Origin: Gonocerus acuteangulatus
Lineage: Eukaryota > Arthropoda > Insecta > Hemiptera > Coreidae
Direction of reading: 5' to 3'
NCBI GenBank assembly: GCA_946811695.1
Contig: OX328123.1
Coordinates: 153,653,681-153,717,680 of the forward strand
DNA length: 64,000 nucleotides
Shown: positions 34,767 to 44,886 of the stretch, piece by piece
How the letters are laid out: each line of letters begins with the position of its first letter
How positions within the stretch are numbered: the stretch's first letter is position 1
Notes under the pieces: model-generated
The model's database searches: none
Told to the model about the DNA's origin: nothing
What the model saw: only the letters and a program-made list of their open reading frames with translations
Program-made: the position numbers and the translations under genes

Positions 34767-35105
34767 GATGAAAGATCAATTTTAAGAAAACCACACGCAA
34801 AACCATGGCTGAAATCACCAAAACTTGCGACTGATTTCTCGAAGATGATCTGCCGACACATAAGCAGCAGTGCAGTAAGAAATTATCTGAGGAAAAATGG
34901 ATTACGCAGGCGAACAGCCCCAAACCCTTACTCATATTTGACTGTAGACACCAAGGCTAATAAGTTCTATTTTGTACTCAAGAACACTTTAAAGCCACTG
35001 CCAGTATTCTGCAGGATGGTTAACACTTTAATTTGCAAGGCAAAGTATTTCCTATTTGTTAACTTTACTTACACAAAAGTTCTTCGGTACTATTCGACCG
35101 CGTAA
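34767..35105 (+). pseudogene. Tc1-type transposase N-terminal fragment
   Basis: One frame reads DERSILRKPHAKPWLKSP, then FSKMICRHISSSAVRNYLR, KNGLRRRTAPNPYS and KANKFYFVLKN. This resembles the second helix-turn-helix of Tc1 transposases (pattern IS.STVRR.L...GL) and the linker to the catalytic domain. The catalytic DDE part is absent. The same N-terminal segment is present, inverted and mutated, at 36440-36560. Confidence 0.75.
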
Positions 35106-35146
35106 TTAATTTTTCTTGAGATCTTGTCTTACTGTACTGCTACTTA

Positions 35147-36432
35147 CCAGGTCTGCAAGTTTAAAATGTCGTTTATTTCTTAAAATATATACACAGTAAT
35201 TTAAAAAAAAGTATAATATATTTCATTCAAAGTACTGGCCCTCGCTTTCTACACATTTTGTCCATCTCTCGGGCAATTTATGGATACCATTCCAAAAGAA
35301 TGCTTCATCTTTATTTGAAATCCATTCATCGAGCCATTTTCTTACATCCTCGAAGTTGTTAAAATGTTGCTCAGCCAATGAGTGTCCCATCCATGAGAAG
35401 AGGTGATAATCAGAAGGCGCCAGGTCAGGTGAATACGGCGGGTGGGGTAGGAGTTCCCAACCAAGCGAAGAAATCGTTTCCTTAGTCAATCTGGCTGAAT
35501 GTGCAGGAGCGTTATCATGCTGAAGAATGACTTTGGCGTGCCTGTGAGCCCATTCTGGGCGTTTTTCGATCAATGCGTGACTCAAATTGATCAATTGTTG
35601 TCGGTAGCGGTCGGTATTGACTGTTTCGCCGGGTTTGAGAAGCTCGTAGTAGATTACTCCCTTCTGATCCCACCACACATACAGCATTGTCTTCTTCCCA
35701 AAACGATCCGGTCTTGCACTCGATGTGGATGGTTGTCCTGGCGTTACCCATGATTTTATTCGTTTGGGATTCTGAAAATAAATCCATTTTTCATCGCCAG
35801 TTACAACTCGATGCAAAAAACCCTTTCTTTCGTGGCGTAAAAGCAGCATTTCGCACACAGTTTTTCGTTTTTCCATCTGTCGTTCGTCCAATTCATGTGG
35901 AACCCATTTTCCAACCTTTTGAATCTTTCCCATAGCTCTCAGGCGATCGGAAATGGCTTGCCTAGTGACATTCAACTGTTCTGCCATCATTTGTTGGGTT
36001 TGGGCATTGTCTTCGTCTAATAAAGATTGCAATTCGACGTCCTCAAACTTTTTTGGTCGATTTTCTCGTTTTTTATCAGTAACATCAAAATCACCACGTT
36101 TGAAACTTTGAAACCAACGTTCACATGTCTTGACGGTTGGAGCAAGATCGCCATAAGTCTCAACAAGAATTCGATGACATTCAGATGCCTTTTTCTTTTG
36201 ATTAAATAAGAAAATCATGACATGCCGCAAATGCTCTTTATTTGGCTTAAAATTAGACATTTTTAACACCAAAGAAAGGTATGATACGTCTGCGTAAACG
36301 ACTTAAAAACAACTGACTTTTGTAAACAAATGACTAACAAACAAGATAGCGTTTAGAGATAAGCAAATCCTTCAATAGGCTAAGAGCGCATTCTATTGGA
36401 ATTAAAACGACATTTTAAACTTGCAATCCTGG
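35147..36432 (-). mobile_element. Mariner transposon, mauritiana type, apparently intact
   Basis: Length is 1,286 bp, the size typical of mariners. It is flanked by TA (35145-35146, 36433-36434). The ends CCAGGTCTGCAAGTTTAAAA (left) and CCAGGATTGCAAGTTTAAAA (right, reverse complement), each followed by TGTCGTTT, are 28-bp inverted repeats closely resembling those of Mos1. It lies in the right arm of the Tc1 fold-back, in the minus orientation, and is the youngest layer of the nest. Confidence 0.95.
35223..36260 (-). CDS. Mariner transposase, full length and open
   Basis: Cuts and pastes the element at TA sites. From the ATG at 36260 (MSNFKPNKEHLRHVMIF) the protein is 345 residues, the usual mariner length. 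An in-frame ATG four codons upstream also exists, but the MSNF start matches the family. The N-terminus has paired helix-turn-helix domains (ERWFQSFKRGDFDV, then RQAISDRLRAMG); the WVPHEL linker motif follows. The catalytic triad is Asp156 (VVTGDEKW), Asp249 (LQHDNAPAH) and Asp284 (SPDLAPSDYHLF), the DD34D spacing and exactly the Mos1 numbering. No stop or frameshift was found. Whether it is active cannot be told from sequence. Confidence 0.95.
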   Translation of the reverse strand: MSNFKPNKEHLRHVMIFLFNQKKKASECHRILVETYGDLAPTVKTCERWFQSFKRGDFDVTDKKRENRPKKFEDVELQSLLDEDNAQTQQMMAEQLNVTRQAISDRLRAMGKIQKVGKWVPHELDERQMEKRKTVCEMLLLRHERKGFLHRVVTGDEKWIYFQNPKRIKSWVTPGQPSTSSARPDRFGKKTMLYVWWDQKGVIYYELLKPGETVNTDRYRQQLINLSHALIEKRPEWAHRHAKVILQHDNAPAHSARLTKETISSLGWELLPHPPYSPDLAPSDYHLFSWMGHSLAEQHFNNFEDVRKWLDEWISNKDEAFFWNGIHKLPERWTKCVESEGQYFE

Positions 36433-37577
36433 TAGGTCCCGTCAGATGATCCTCGAGATTTCAGTCACAAGTTTTCGTGCAATCAGCCATGGTTTTGAGT
36501 GTGCTTTTCTTAAAATTGATCTTTCATCACATTCAGTATGATTCTTCGGTCACCTGATATGATGTTTGCCGCCGCAGAGCGGTTGTACCATCCAATTTAA
36601 TATATTTGATAAGGAAACATGGCTGAGGTTTACAATTTTTCTAATTCCTCGCAAGCATTTGCGAAAATTATGAAGCGTAATTATAATTTTTGCATTCCAT
36701 CATATATTCATCTTCCATTCAGGCCAATGTCAAAAATTGTGCTAAAACAAAGTGATTCGAACATTTAAGATACCAAGTCATCCTACAAGGACCAAGTTCA
36801 CCGATAATATTGAGTTAATTCCGTCCCAAGTCCAGCTGTAGTAGTAAAGAAATCGGGTGTTCCAATACTTTTTACGCATAGAATATTGCATTTTATTGTT
36901 AAAATGTTAATAACTAATAGAAATGCCGTTTTTTTATGTTGATTTTCAGGGAATATTTCAAGTATAGCTTTCCACCATGTTATTGATGCCTTCTTTTTAC
37001 CTAAAGCACCAGTGTTTTAGTCACAAATGTTAAAAAAGTAAAATATTTATGGGTGTTCCAATACTTTTTACACTAGCTGTATATAAAATATTGACATAGG
37101 GTTTATATTAATATAAATGATGTAATAAGAGGGTTTATTTTGAAGAATTTTAGCCTCAGAATTTTATTTTGGAGAAAAGAAGAATACAATAAGAAAATTG
37201 CCACCCTTGTTCCTTCCTGTATTTTCCAAACTTTTCCGAAGACAAGTAAGAATAAATAAATTCTCAATAAAAGAGTTCGGAGATATAAGTGCGTAAATTC
37301 CTATGTGATTTTAAGATAGAGCGATATATTTCGGGAATTCTATACTTAATTCTATTAAGTACTATTCTATTCTTTATAATAATTGAGTTACTTCTGCTTA
37401 TGATTCTGTCAGTTTCCTATTGTGGCGGCTAAGATCTCGCGTCGCTTTCATATTTTTATTTTACATTTTTAAATGTTTTTATATTTTTCTCGAAAGCTCG
37501 AGGGGAAAAATTAACTGTTTTCATTCTATGCTTTCCAAATAACACAAGAAGAAAAACGAGCTAAGATGGCCTGCCTT

Positions 37578-38320
37578 CAGAGATAGGCATAATTTTATTT
37601 ATAAATAAAAATACGAATTTCTTCGTACTTCATATATTTGTAAATACGAATATAAATAAATTCATATAAGTGTGAATACGAATTTATTTTTATTCACATA
37701 TACTAAATATAAAAAAACGAATAAAATTTTATTCCCAAATTTTCCTGCGAATTCAAATAAATTCACAGAAAAAAATGTAAATAATCACAAAAAATGTGAA
37801 TATTCATAAAAAATCAAGTGATTTCAAAAAAATAAAAATAAAAATATATGAATACAAATTTATTCACATTATAATTTGTGAATACAAATTTATTCACAAT
37901 AAAATTCGAAGGACTAGCTGTCACCCGGCGTGCCATGCTACACCTACTTTCTGCCTATGACTCTCCCCGTATCAAAATCTACCTGTATACCCAGTTACGT
38001 CAAAATCGGTCAAACGATGTGAATTTGTTTATATCTGTCTAGATGTAGTTCGTGAGACAGCCAACAGAGGCCGCACCACAGCAGCTCTGAAAAAAAAACC
38101 GACAGAGGCCAGCACCACAGCAGCTCTGAAAAAAAACCGACAGAGGCCAGCACCAGAGCCTGCGAATAGATAGCTCTTATTATGAATTGGTCAAACGGTG
38201 TAGATTTGTATAAGCAACGTGATTTTTATATACAGAGATAAGATGATATTAAGAAAGTTATTGAAGGTGATTTTGTTTTTCTTTAGGCGCTTAACCTTAA
38301 GGTTATGAGCGCCTAGATTC

Positions 38321-38387
<67 letters not shown>

Positions 38388-38744
38388 GGTGGTGCCTTGG
38401 CGAGCTCGGGATAAAAAAAAATGAATCTAGGCGCTGATAACCTAGACGTTAAGCGCCTTATAAAATTGTAATATCATCTTATCGCTGATTCGAAAAAAAT
38501 TAGTTGAATGTGAATATTCAATTTTTTTGTGATTATTTACAATTTTTTCTGTGAATTTATTTGTATTCGGAAAATTTGCGAATAAAATTTTACCTATTTG
38601 TACTTTTATATTCAATATATGTGAATAAAAATAAATTCGTATTCACACTTAAGAATACGAATTTATTTATATTCGTATTTACAAATACATGAAGTACGAA
38701 TAAATTCGTATTTTTATTTGTAAATAAAATTATGCCCATCTCTG
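37578..38744. mobile_element. hAT-like MITE with long AT-rich inverted arms
   Basis: Ends CAGAGATAGGCATAATTTTA and, reverse complemented, CAGAGATGGGCATAATTTTA. The 8-bp duplication CCTGCCTT / CCTGCCAT (37570-37577, 38745-38752, one mismatch) is the size made by hAT transposases, and CAGAGATGGGCA fits hAT ends. The inverted arms run about 260 bp and consist of repeated AATACGAATTTATT-type sequence. The centre holds a separate insertion (37912-38480). No transposase is present. Confidence 0.85.
37912..38480. repeat. Insert inside the hAT MITE: ACTAGCTG-type repeat and hairpin
   Basis: It begins ACTAGCTGTCACCCGGCGTG and has ACGTCAAAATCGGTCAAACG, a widespread kind of arthropod short repeat. A 48-bp unit (CCGACAGAGGCCAGCACCAC...) follows in about three tandem copies (38060-38165). 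An inverted pair TAGGCGCTTAAC / GTTAAGCGCCT (38285 and 38450) surrounds a T tract of about 63 bases at 38322-38384. Confidence 0.65.
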
Positions 38745-38880
38745 CCTGCCATTACGTAGGTTTCCTAACGTAGAAGAATGAATAAAACGATTTTGAAGGC
38801 GATATCTGTAACCGTTAAAGAGAAAAGTGGCTAAAAATAGTTGGCTTAAACTAATTTTCAGTTTGGCCACTCAAAATCTG

Positions 38881-39783
38881 TTTCCATAGAAGTGGAGCTC
38901 TGTAATTTCGGTTGGTGTCCTAGAAAACAGTAACTACTTTTTTGGGGTTATTTGTCTCCGACCAGTCTTAAAGATTATTTAATGAGTTTTGCTAATTCGC
39001 TTCATCCAGTTTCCATAGAAGTGGAGCTCTGGAAATTCGGTTGGTGTCCTAGAAAACAGTAACTACTTTTTGGGGGTTATTTGTCTCCGACCAGTCTTAA
39101 AGATTATTTAATGAGTTTTGCAAATTCGCTTCATCCAGTTTCCATAGAAGTGGAGCTCTGGAATTTCGGTTGGTCTCCTAGAAAACAGTAACTACTTTTT
39201 TGGGGTTATTTGTCTCCGACCAGTCTTAAAGATTATTTAATGAGTTTTGCAAATTCGCTTCATCCAGTTTCCATAGAAGCGGAGCTCTGGAATTTCGGTT
39301 GGTGTCCTAGAAAACAGTAACTACTTTTTTGGGGTTATTTGTCTCCGACCAGTCTTAAAGATTATTTAATGAGTTTTGCTAATTCGCTTCATCCAGTTTC
39401 CATAGAAGTGGAGCTCTGGAATTTCGGTTGGTGTCCTAGAAAACAGTAACTACTTTTTTGGGGTTATTTGTCTCCGACCAGTCTTAAAGATTATTTAATG
39501 AGTTTTGCAAATTCGCTTCATCCAGTTTCCATAGAAGTGGAGCTCTGGAATTTCGGTTGGTCTCCTAGAAAACAGTAACTACTTTTTTGGGGTTATTTGT
39601 CTCCGACCAGTCTTAAAGATTATTTAATGAGTTTTGCAAATTCGCTTCATCCAGTTTCCATAGAAGCGGAGCTCTGGAATTTCGGTTGGTGTCCTAGAAA
39701 ACAGTAACTACTTTTTTGGGGTTATTTGTCTCCGACCAGTCTTAAAGATTATTTAATGAGTTTTGCAAATTCGCTTCATCCAG
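38881..39783 (+). repeat. 129-bp tandem repeat, seven units
   Basis: Unit starts are 38881, 39010, 39139, 39268, 39397, 39526 and 39655, exactly 129 bp apart, each starting TTTCCATAGAAG. Variants (GTGGAGC/GCGGAGC, TGTCCT/TCTCCT, GCTAATTC/GCAAATTC) repeat every three units, so units 1-3 and 4-6 form a 387-bp higher-order repeat. The array ends in CATCCAG followed by the LINE remnant. Confidence 0.95.
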
Positions 39784-39799
39784 TTTTGATTGCTTAACC

Positions 39800-40065
39800 T
39801 GAACTGGATGGTAAGGTCATATAAGTAGAGGAATGCTCGAATCGATCAAGGTACGACATCGACTATTGAATTTATGCAATTGCAAACAAATTAGAACGCT
39901 TCCTTGTGGGATTCCATTGACCCCCTTTCTGGCAACATGAGTCTGCTATTTCAACCAGAAAGTGTCTTTTCAATAAAAAGATCTTAATAAATTTTTAATT
40001 TTTGCTCCTCTGAAGCCCCAAGAATGCAGACTGGTCGAAATGGCATTTCTATTGATGGTATCGTA
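39800..40065 (-). pseudogene. LINE reverse-transcriptase fragment
   Basis: The minus strand reads VYDTINRNAISTSLHSWGF, RGAKIKNLLRSFY, then GVNGIPQGSVL, the RT block with the GxPQGSVL motif, followed by LQLHKFNS. Stops occur after SFY and WLK. It is a short piece of a jockey/I-type RT whose 3' side is cut by the 129-bp array and whose 5' side is cut by the long-TIR element at 40071. Confidence 0.75.
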
Positions 40066-40184
40066 GACTTTTAGCACTTTCCTCCGAAGGTAAGGTAGGT
40101 TGGCCTCATGCCGGAATTTTAGAAAAATGTCTACAAATCTTTATCGATCCTACCAACTAGGCATTGAAAATGACCCCCGTTAAA

Positions 40185-40241
<57 letters not shown>

Positions 40242-40242
<1 letters not shown>

Positions 40243-40833
40243 TTAGATGGAACGGCATTTTTCTCCAGCGGTGGTTCTCCTCCTGACTTCTTCCCGGAAT
40301 GTTTCGATGGATTCATCTCCATCTTCTTCAGCCAGGTACTTGTTTCTTCCTCGGTGGTAACCAAGGGAATGACATTTTTCTCGATCTAGGCTCCTTTTCT
40401 CCCCTCTAGCCACAGTATCGGCGGACGAATGGTGTTGAAGCTCCACGGTGTAGTTGGGATTCTGTCCGTTGGCAGCGCTGATGGTATTGCGTCTTTTTTT
40501 TTTTCTCCTCCTGCTTCTATTTTCCTCGCCGTAAGGTTTTATATGTTTGATGTTATTTTTCGTCGCTGGGATAGTATTTTTAGATGGAACGGCATTTTTC
40601 TCCAGCGGTGGTTCTCTTCCTCACTTCTTCCCGGAATATTTCGATGGATTCATCTCCATCTTCTTCAGCCAGGTACTTGTTTCTTCCTCGGTGGTAGCCA
40701 AGGGAATGACATTTTTCTCGATCTAGGCTCCTTTTCTCCCCTCTAGCCACAGTATCGGCGGACGAATGGTGTTGAAGCTCCCTGGTGTAGTTGGGATTCT
40801 GTCCGTTGGCAGCGCTGATGGTATTGCGTCTTT
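40242..40833 (+). repeat. Direct duplication, 336-bp period
   Basis: The block starting TTTAGATGGAACGGCATTTT (40242-40500) recurs at 40578-40833 with few differences (GGAATGTTTCG/GGAATATTTCG, CTCCACGG/CTCCCTGG). Each copy ends in a T tract (40495-40504; 40830-40845). The open frames across it differ in frame and content, so I do not call a gene. Confidence 0.85.
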
Positions 40834-40983
40834 TTTTTTTTTTTTGGTGGGCGGATTCTTTGGGTTATAGAACTTTCAAGTTCCATTCAAGTCACACAAA
40901 TTATTTTTCGTTTAATTATTTGTTTATTAATTCTGCATTTGTGTTTTGTCTGCTGAAGAAGGCTACCAAAGTGTAGCGGTTTA

Positions 40984-41235
40984 AAACTAGCTGCCCCCGC
41001 GGCTTCGTCCGCTTGTATAGTGGCTTAGGGCAGCATTTTTGGATATATCTTTTGGTTTATTTTGGATTATAAACACCGTCGTATGGGTATTTTTAAAAAA
41101 TCTACTTAGCAGGCTGCTAGGATTGTTAAACGTGACAGAGCCACAAAGCAGACCCCTTAGGGATTGTTAAACCCTATTGAGTACAGAGTGTCTGACAGAC
41201 AGCGGACATACAGACAACAATTCTAAAGTCCGTCA
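40984..41235 (+). repeat. ACTAGCTGCCCC-type short interspersed repeat
   Basis: Starts ACTAGCTGCCCCCGCGGCTT followed by CGTCCGCTTGTA, and ends with CTGACAGACAGCGGACATAC and AGACAACAATTCTA. GC-rich heads and gacagac-type tails like these are common in arthropod retroposons. The family was not identified. No clear target duplication was seen. Confidence 0.5.
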
Positions 41236-41564
41236 CGCAGGAGCTGCATAACTAAGCACTTTCCTCAGAATTTGGGTAGTGTAGACTGCTTTCCAGAATA
41301 ATTTGCTTAAAATATCCTACATAAATAAAATAAAAACGTGAATAGTTCTCTTTTAATTTTGTAATGAGTAACTGATCAATTATTAATTTGCTTCCAGAGT
41401 TATGTTTACACATGGTACCTACTACACTACGTAATAAGTACAAAAAACCTCATATTATCGTATTTTTATCTAACGCAGGAACAGGATACAGTCCCTCTAG
41501 TGGTAGAAAGCACTCCTTGCGGCGGCTTTGTGAACCTACGTATGGCGGGCTTTTCCATTGAAAT

Positions 41565-42260
41565 ATATTACAAAGTAAACCCCCCCCCCTTTCCGATTGA
41601 CCAATTCAGCTCATTTTTACAACACTTCTTTCTCATGAGTTACCCACGACGTATACCGCGTTTCGTTACAATACAGCAGAAATTACGACCGGTATGAGTA
41701 TATTAGTAATTTGGGTCCGAAGTAAACCCCCCTCCTAATGAACCGTTTTAGTTTATTTTTACAACACATATTTACCTGTAGATTACCACTATGAATACCG
41801 AGTTTCGTCGAAATATACCAAAAATCACGGCTGGTAGTGGCGAATTGGTATTGAGGGTCCGGAGTAAACCCCCCCCCCCTCCTAATGAACCGATTTAGTT
41901 TATTTTTACAACACATATTTACCTGTGGATTACCACTACGAATACCGAGTTTCGTCGAAATATACCAAAAACCACGGCTGGTAGTGGCGAATTGGTATTG
42001 TGGGTCCAGAGTAAACCCCCCCCCCCTAATGAACCGATTTAGTTCATTTTTATATCTCACTTTTCTCTCTGTATTACCACTACGAATACCAAGTTTCGTT
42101 GAAATATAACAAATATTACGGCTGACATGGTCAAATTAGTGTTTTGGGTTCAGGGTAAACCCCCCCTTCCGGTGCACCGACTTTGGTGGTTAACGAACTC
42201 GTTCAATCGTTTGCTAATTGAATGCTATATACCAAGTTTCGTGACGAAAAAACAAAAACT
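41565..42260 (+). repeat. Roughly 143-bp tandem repeat, five diverged units
   Basis: Units begin near 41570, 41717, 41860, 42003 and 42147 with (T)CCGAAGTAAACCCCCC-type starts. They contain CCTAATGAACCG, TTTTTACAACACATATTTACC, ATACCGAGTTTCGTCGAAAT and CACGGCTGGTAGTGGCG. C runs vary from 6 to 13 bases. The first and last units are the most diverged, typical of a tandem array with homogenised centre. Confidence 0.85.
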
Positions 42261-42281
42261 CTGGCCGCTATCGTGTTAACA

Positions 42282-42364
<83 letters not shown>

Positions 42365-42949
42365 GATATATATAAATTTTAACGGGGGTCATTTTCGGTG
42401 TCAACTAGTTAGGATCGATAAAGATTTGAAGAAATTTTTCAAAAATTCCGTCATGAGTCCAACCTCAATAGCTACTTTCCTTCGGAGGAAAGTGCTAACA
42501 TGTCAGAGGCAAAAGTTGTAGGGCTTGACCTAAGCTTTCTAAATATGTCGATTATTTAACATATTGATCGCGCATGTGCGCTCCGCGCTAGATGAAATGT
42601 TGGGGTTTTGCAGATGACCCCTATTATTATGCATATCATTTTAAAGGGAATTAACAAACCCTTTGCTGCAAACCGCACTTCGATATCTTTAAAATCAAAT
42701 AAGTTTCGTGCGATTAAAATGTCATTGTTTTAAATTAAAACGATTTTTTGGAAGCACTTACAGAGGTCGGCTATGAATGTGTGATACATGAATTTGAGGT
42801 ATTTTCCCCCCAACTTTCTGAAAAAAATATTGCCGATCCTCTAAAAGAAATATTTTTTCTAATAACTTTAATGAAATTGAAAATAAGGAATATTTTTTAA
42901 GTATTTATTCTTTAGGGATTAACTAAGCTAAATCTGATCATTCATGTTA

Positions 42950-43330
42950 TCTCCCTCACATCCTTATCCCTATTTGGAAGGTCTTGATGCAAGGATATGT
43001 GATAAGGGTGGTACTTACTGCGCTGAATGTACGGTGAACATTTCTTCTTGAAATCCGTGTTTCACTGGCTATCTCCCGAGCACTGATGTAGGGATTTCTC
43101 CTAACAAGGTCCAAGATGATGTCCTGGTCTCTTCAACGATGTCTTCTGGTCAAAGACAAATGTCCTTGTCGGGTGTTTGACACCGGCGCAAAATCGTTTT
43201 GTAAGACGGATGAACTCGGGTTGGGTAATACTGCGCGTTAAGTCGAGCAGCCATCCGAGCTTTACGTCTACACTCCCCGAAAAAAATAATAACAACCACA
43301 ATCTCACAACTTGTGAATTTCATGGTTGAA
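42950..43330 (-). pseudogene. Tc1/mariner-superfamily transposase, N-terminal remnant
   Basis: The minus strand reads DQDIILDLVRRNPYISAREI then ASETRISRRNVHRTF, a helix-turn-helix of the kind in mariner-like transposases (pattern NP..S.R.IA...). YHPYHISLHQDL follows in another frame, equivalent to the usual LHPYHLQRVQ motif. Frameshifts show it is dead. It lies back to back with the C-terminal fragment at 43923-44288 on the opposite strand. Confidence 0.7.
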
Positions 43331-43385
43331 AGCTAATATTACACTAATAATGAACAAAAGCAAAATAATGAACCATAATCCAATA

Positions 43386-43440
43386 CAGGGTGTCCCACAT
43401 TGAGATCTCATAACTTTAGGGGTTTATTCTGCATATTATT
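43386..43440. repeat. Transposon-end motif CAGGGTGTCCCAC
   Basis: ACAGGGTGTCCCACATTGAG at 43387-43406 resembles the ends of mariner-like elements that encode the transposase remnants on either side. The mate end was not found, so element borders are not defined. Confidence 0.45.
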
Positions 43441-43922
43441 TGTAGTTCAGGGGCGCAAAAATGAGCGTTCTATCTGGAAATTTACAGGAACTACTCAAAC
43501 TTTTATCTTTTTTAAAAACTACTGGCTTTTTTTAAAGAAAAACTGTTTAAAATTTGTGATCAATGTATCGTAAATAACGATAACATTTTTAGAATCTACA
43601 TTAAATTTCCAATAAGAAACACCCGTTATTGAAAAATTACCTTGTAAATTAAGAGCTATATTAAAAGCCATATAAATGAGAATGTTTAAAGTTAGTGTTT
43701 TATTAAATTATTAAATATTTTCTTAATCAGCTATTTTTAGACTTAGAGGTTTGCCTCCGCCTCAAAAGTTGCACTATTTAATAAGCTTCAAAATGGTACC
43801 TCATAGATTAAGAAAAAAATCTATTTCAATCTATTTTTCTCTGATTTCTAAGTCAAAACCAATAAATGTGCTTTAGTGTGAAGGAGCAATTCTGAACAAA
43901 TTCTTTAATTTCACACGATGAT

Positions 43923-44288
43923 GGCGATGTCCCATCCTTCCCAAACTACATGACGTTTATTCCACAAGCCCATCTGCCAAATATTAAGTCACTCTGGTTT
44001 CAAATGGATGGTTACCCAGCTCATAATGGACGAGTGGCGACGGAATGGCTGAACACTGAATTCCCTAATCGTTGTATCGGCCTCTATGGGCCAGTTCGTT
44101 TGCCTCCTAGATCCCCTGATCTGAAACCTCTAGATTTTCATGTCTTGGGAACATTGAAGAGCAGAGTGTACTCAGAGCCCGTGACGAGGAAGGAGGAACT
44201 CATCAACAGGATCCAGGAGCAGTACCAGCTCATGAGAACTCAAAGACAAGACGTCCTCCGTAATGCCGTGGATTCAGTTAGACCTTAA
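43923..44288 (+). pseudogene. Tc1/mariner-superfamily transposase, C-terminal catalytic remnant
   Basis: WFQMDGYPAHNGRVATEWLN contains the second catalytic Asp (the usual FQQDGAPPH). FPNRCIGLYGPVRLPPRSPD and LKPLDFHVLGTLKSRVY contain the PPRSPDLxPLDF block with the third Asp; VTRKEELINRIQE follows, and the stop is at 44288. This is the DDE C-terminus of the widespread insect group whose proteins read IGR.GP...WPPRSPDLTPLDF. The N-terminal domain and first Asp are absent in this orientation. Confidence 0.85.
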
Positions 44289-44689
44289 GATTATATTTGT
44301 CGAAAATCTACTGGACAAATAGTTATTAGTCCACAGTAATAACCATTTTTCTCTCACCCACAGATTTCTATAGATTTTTCCGAGGAAAACGAGGTAATAT
44401 TTCAATGCAACATTTGATGGTGCCTTTCATTTAAATGTATTTTTTTCCATTTTTATCTGCAGGAAAGAGTTTTTTGTATACAATTTCAAATTATTGTTAA
44501 CTGTATAAACCAGTTAACTTATAAGCAGAAATTGTATTAAATAGAATATAATTAATATTACAAATAAAATAAAATAAGACCCTCAAGGCATAACCATATA
44601 GTAATACATGTATTCATTGTATTTACAATAATAGTAATTATATCTAATGTGTTATTTTGAATTCTTTCACCCTTGATTCCAAAGTGTCC

Positions 44690-44886
44690 CACTATCCTTA
44701 TCAGAGCAAAAATTGTGTGTACGTAGTGTGGGGACGGATAGGGAATTACCTGTTCAGCCATTCCGGGGTGCAGTGAGGAATTTTCCCACCGACCTGTGGG
44801 ATGTGAAAATTCCTGCCGCTGATGGGGATCGAACCCACCATCTCCCGCTTATGAATCTAAGGCGCTAACCACTAGACCACGGGAGA
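44690..44886 (-). mobile_element. tRNA-derived SINE
   Basis: The minus strand starts GGTCTCCCGTGGTCTAGTGG, with A box TGGTCTAGTGG (44875-44865) and B box GGTTCGATCCC (44837-44827) at tRNA-like spacing. The acceptor ends cannot pair, so it is not a tRNA gene. The head resembles tRNA-Glu/Asp. The body reads AATTTTCACATCCCACAGG, then GCACCCCGGAATGG and CTATCCGTCCCCACAC, and trails into AT-rich sequence. The 5' end abuts the 41-bp minisatellite. Confidence 0.8.

Larger units (their letters stand above)
34210..37079. mobile_element. Tc1-like fold-back element with IR/DR ends
   Basis: Flanked by TA (34208-34209, 37080-37081). Both ends start CAGCTAGTGTAAAAAGTATT, and the motif AAAAAGTATTGGAACACCC recurs about 205 bp inside each end, as in IR/DR-type Tc1 elements with long terminal repeats holding two direct repeats. 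The inverted arms extend about 630 bp (34210-34845 and 36440-37079), well past the usual repeat into the transposase region, so the element is a palindromic rearrangement rather than a simple Tc1. A mariner interrupts it at 35147-36432. Confidence 0.88.
33899..37145. mobile_element. Outer fold-back element holding two nested transposons
   Basis: The left arm 33899-34020 (ACTTCAAAATAAATCCTCTT ... AGCAGCCTCTCTTTATTAAA) is the reverse complement of a right arm that is itself cut in two: 34150-34209 and 37080-37145. Rejoining the two pieces across the Tc1 insertion with one TA restores the arm. The arm is about 120 bp, the loop about 130 bp, and no coding capacity was seen. It is a fold-back MITE of unknown superfamily. 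Confidence 0.85.
40071..42498. mobile_element. Long-TIR composite element with internal tandem repeats
   Basis: The left arm 40071-40190 (TTAGCACTTTCCTCCGAAGG ... TCTTTATCGATCC ... GACCCCCGTTAAAATTTATA) is the diverged inverted copy of 42370-42498. Each arm is followed internally by (TA)n (40187-40235; 42283-42372). Inside are a 336-bp direct duplication, an ACTAGCTG-type repeat and a roughly 143-bp tandem array. No transposase is visible. The superfamily is undetermined. Confidence 0.75.

Noticed and set aside
35499..36209. Plus-strand ORFs across the mariner
   Set aside because: Antisense of the intact transposase gene.
40429..40976. Plus ORFs of 105 and 61 codons in the 336-bp duplication
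   Set aside because: The two copies are read in different frames with unrelated peptides, so the DNA repeat explains them.
44815..44886. Functional tRNA gene
   Set aside because: A and B boxes are present, but the acceptor stem cannot pair and a SINE body follows directly.
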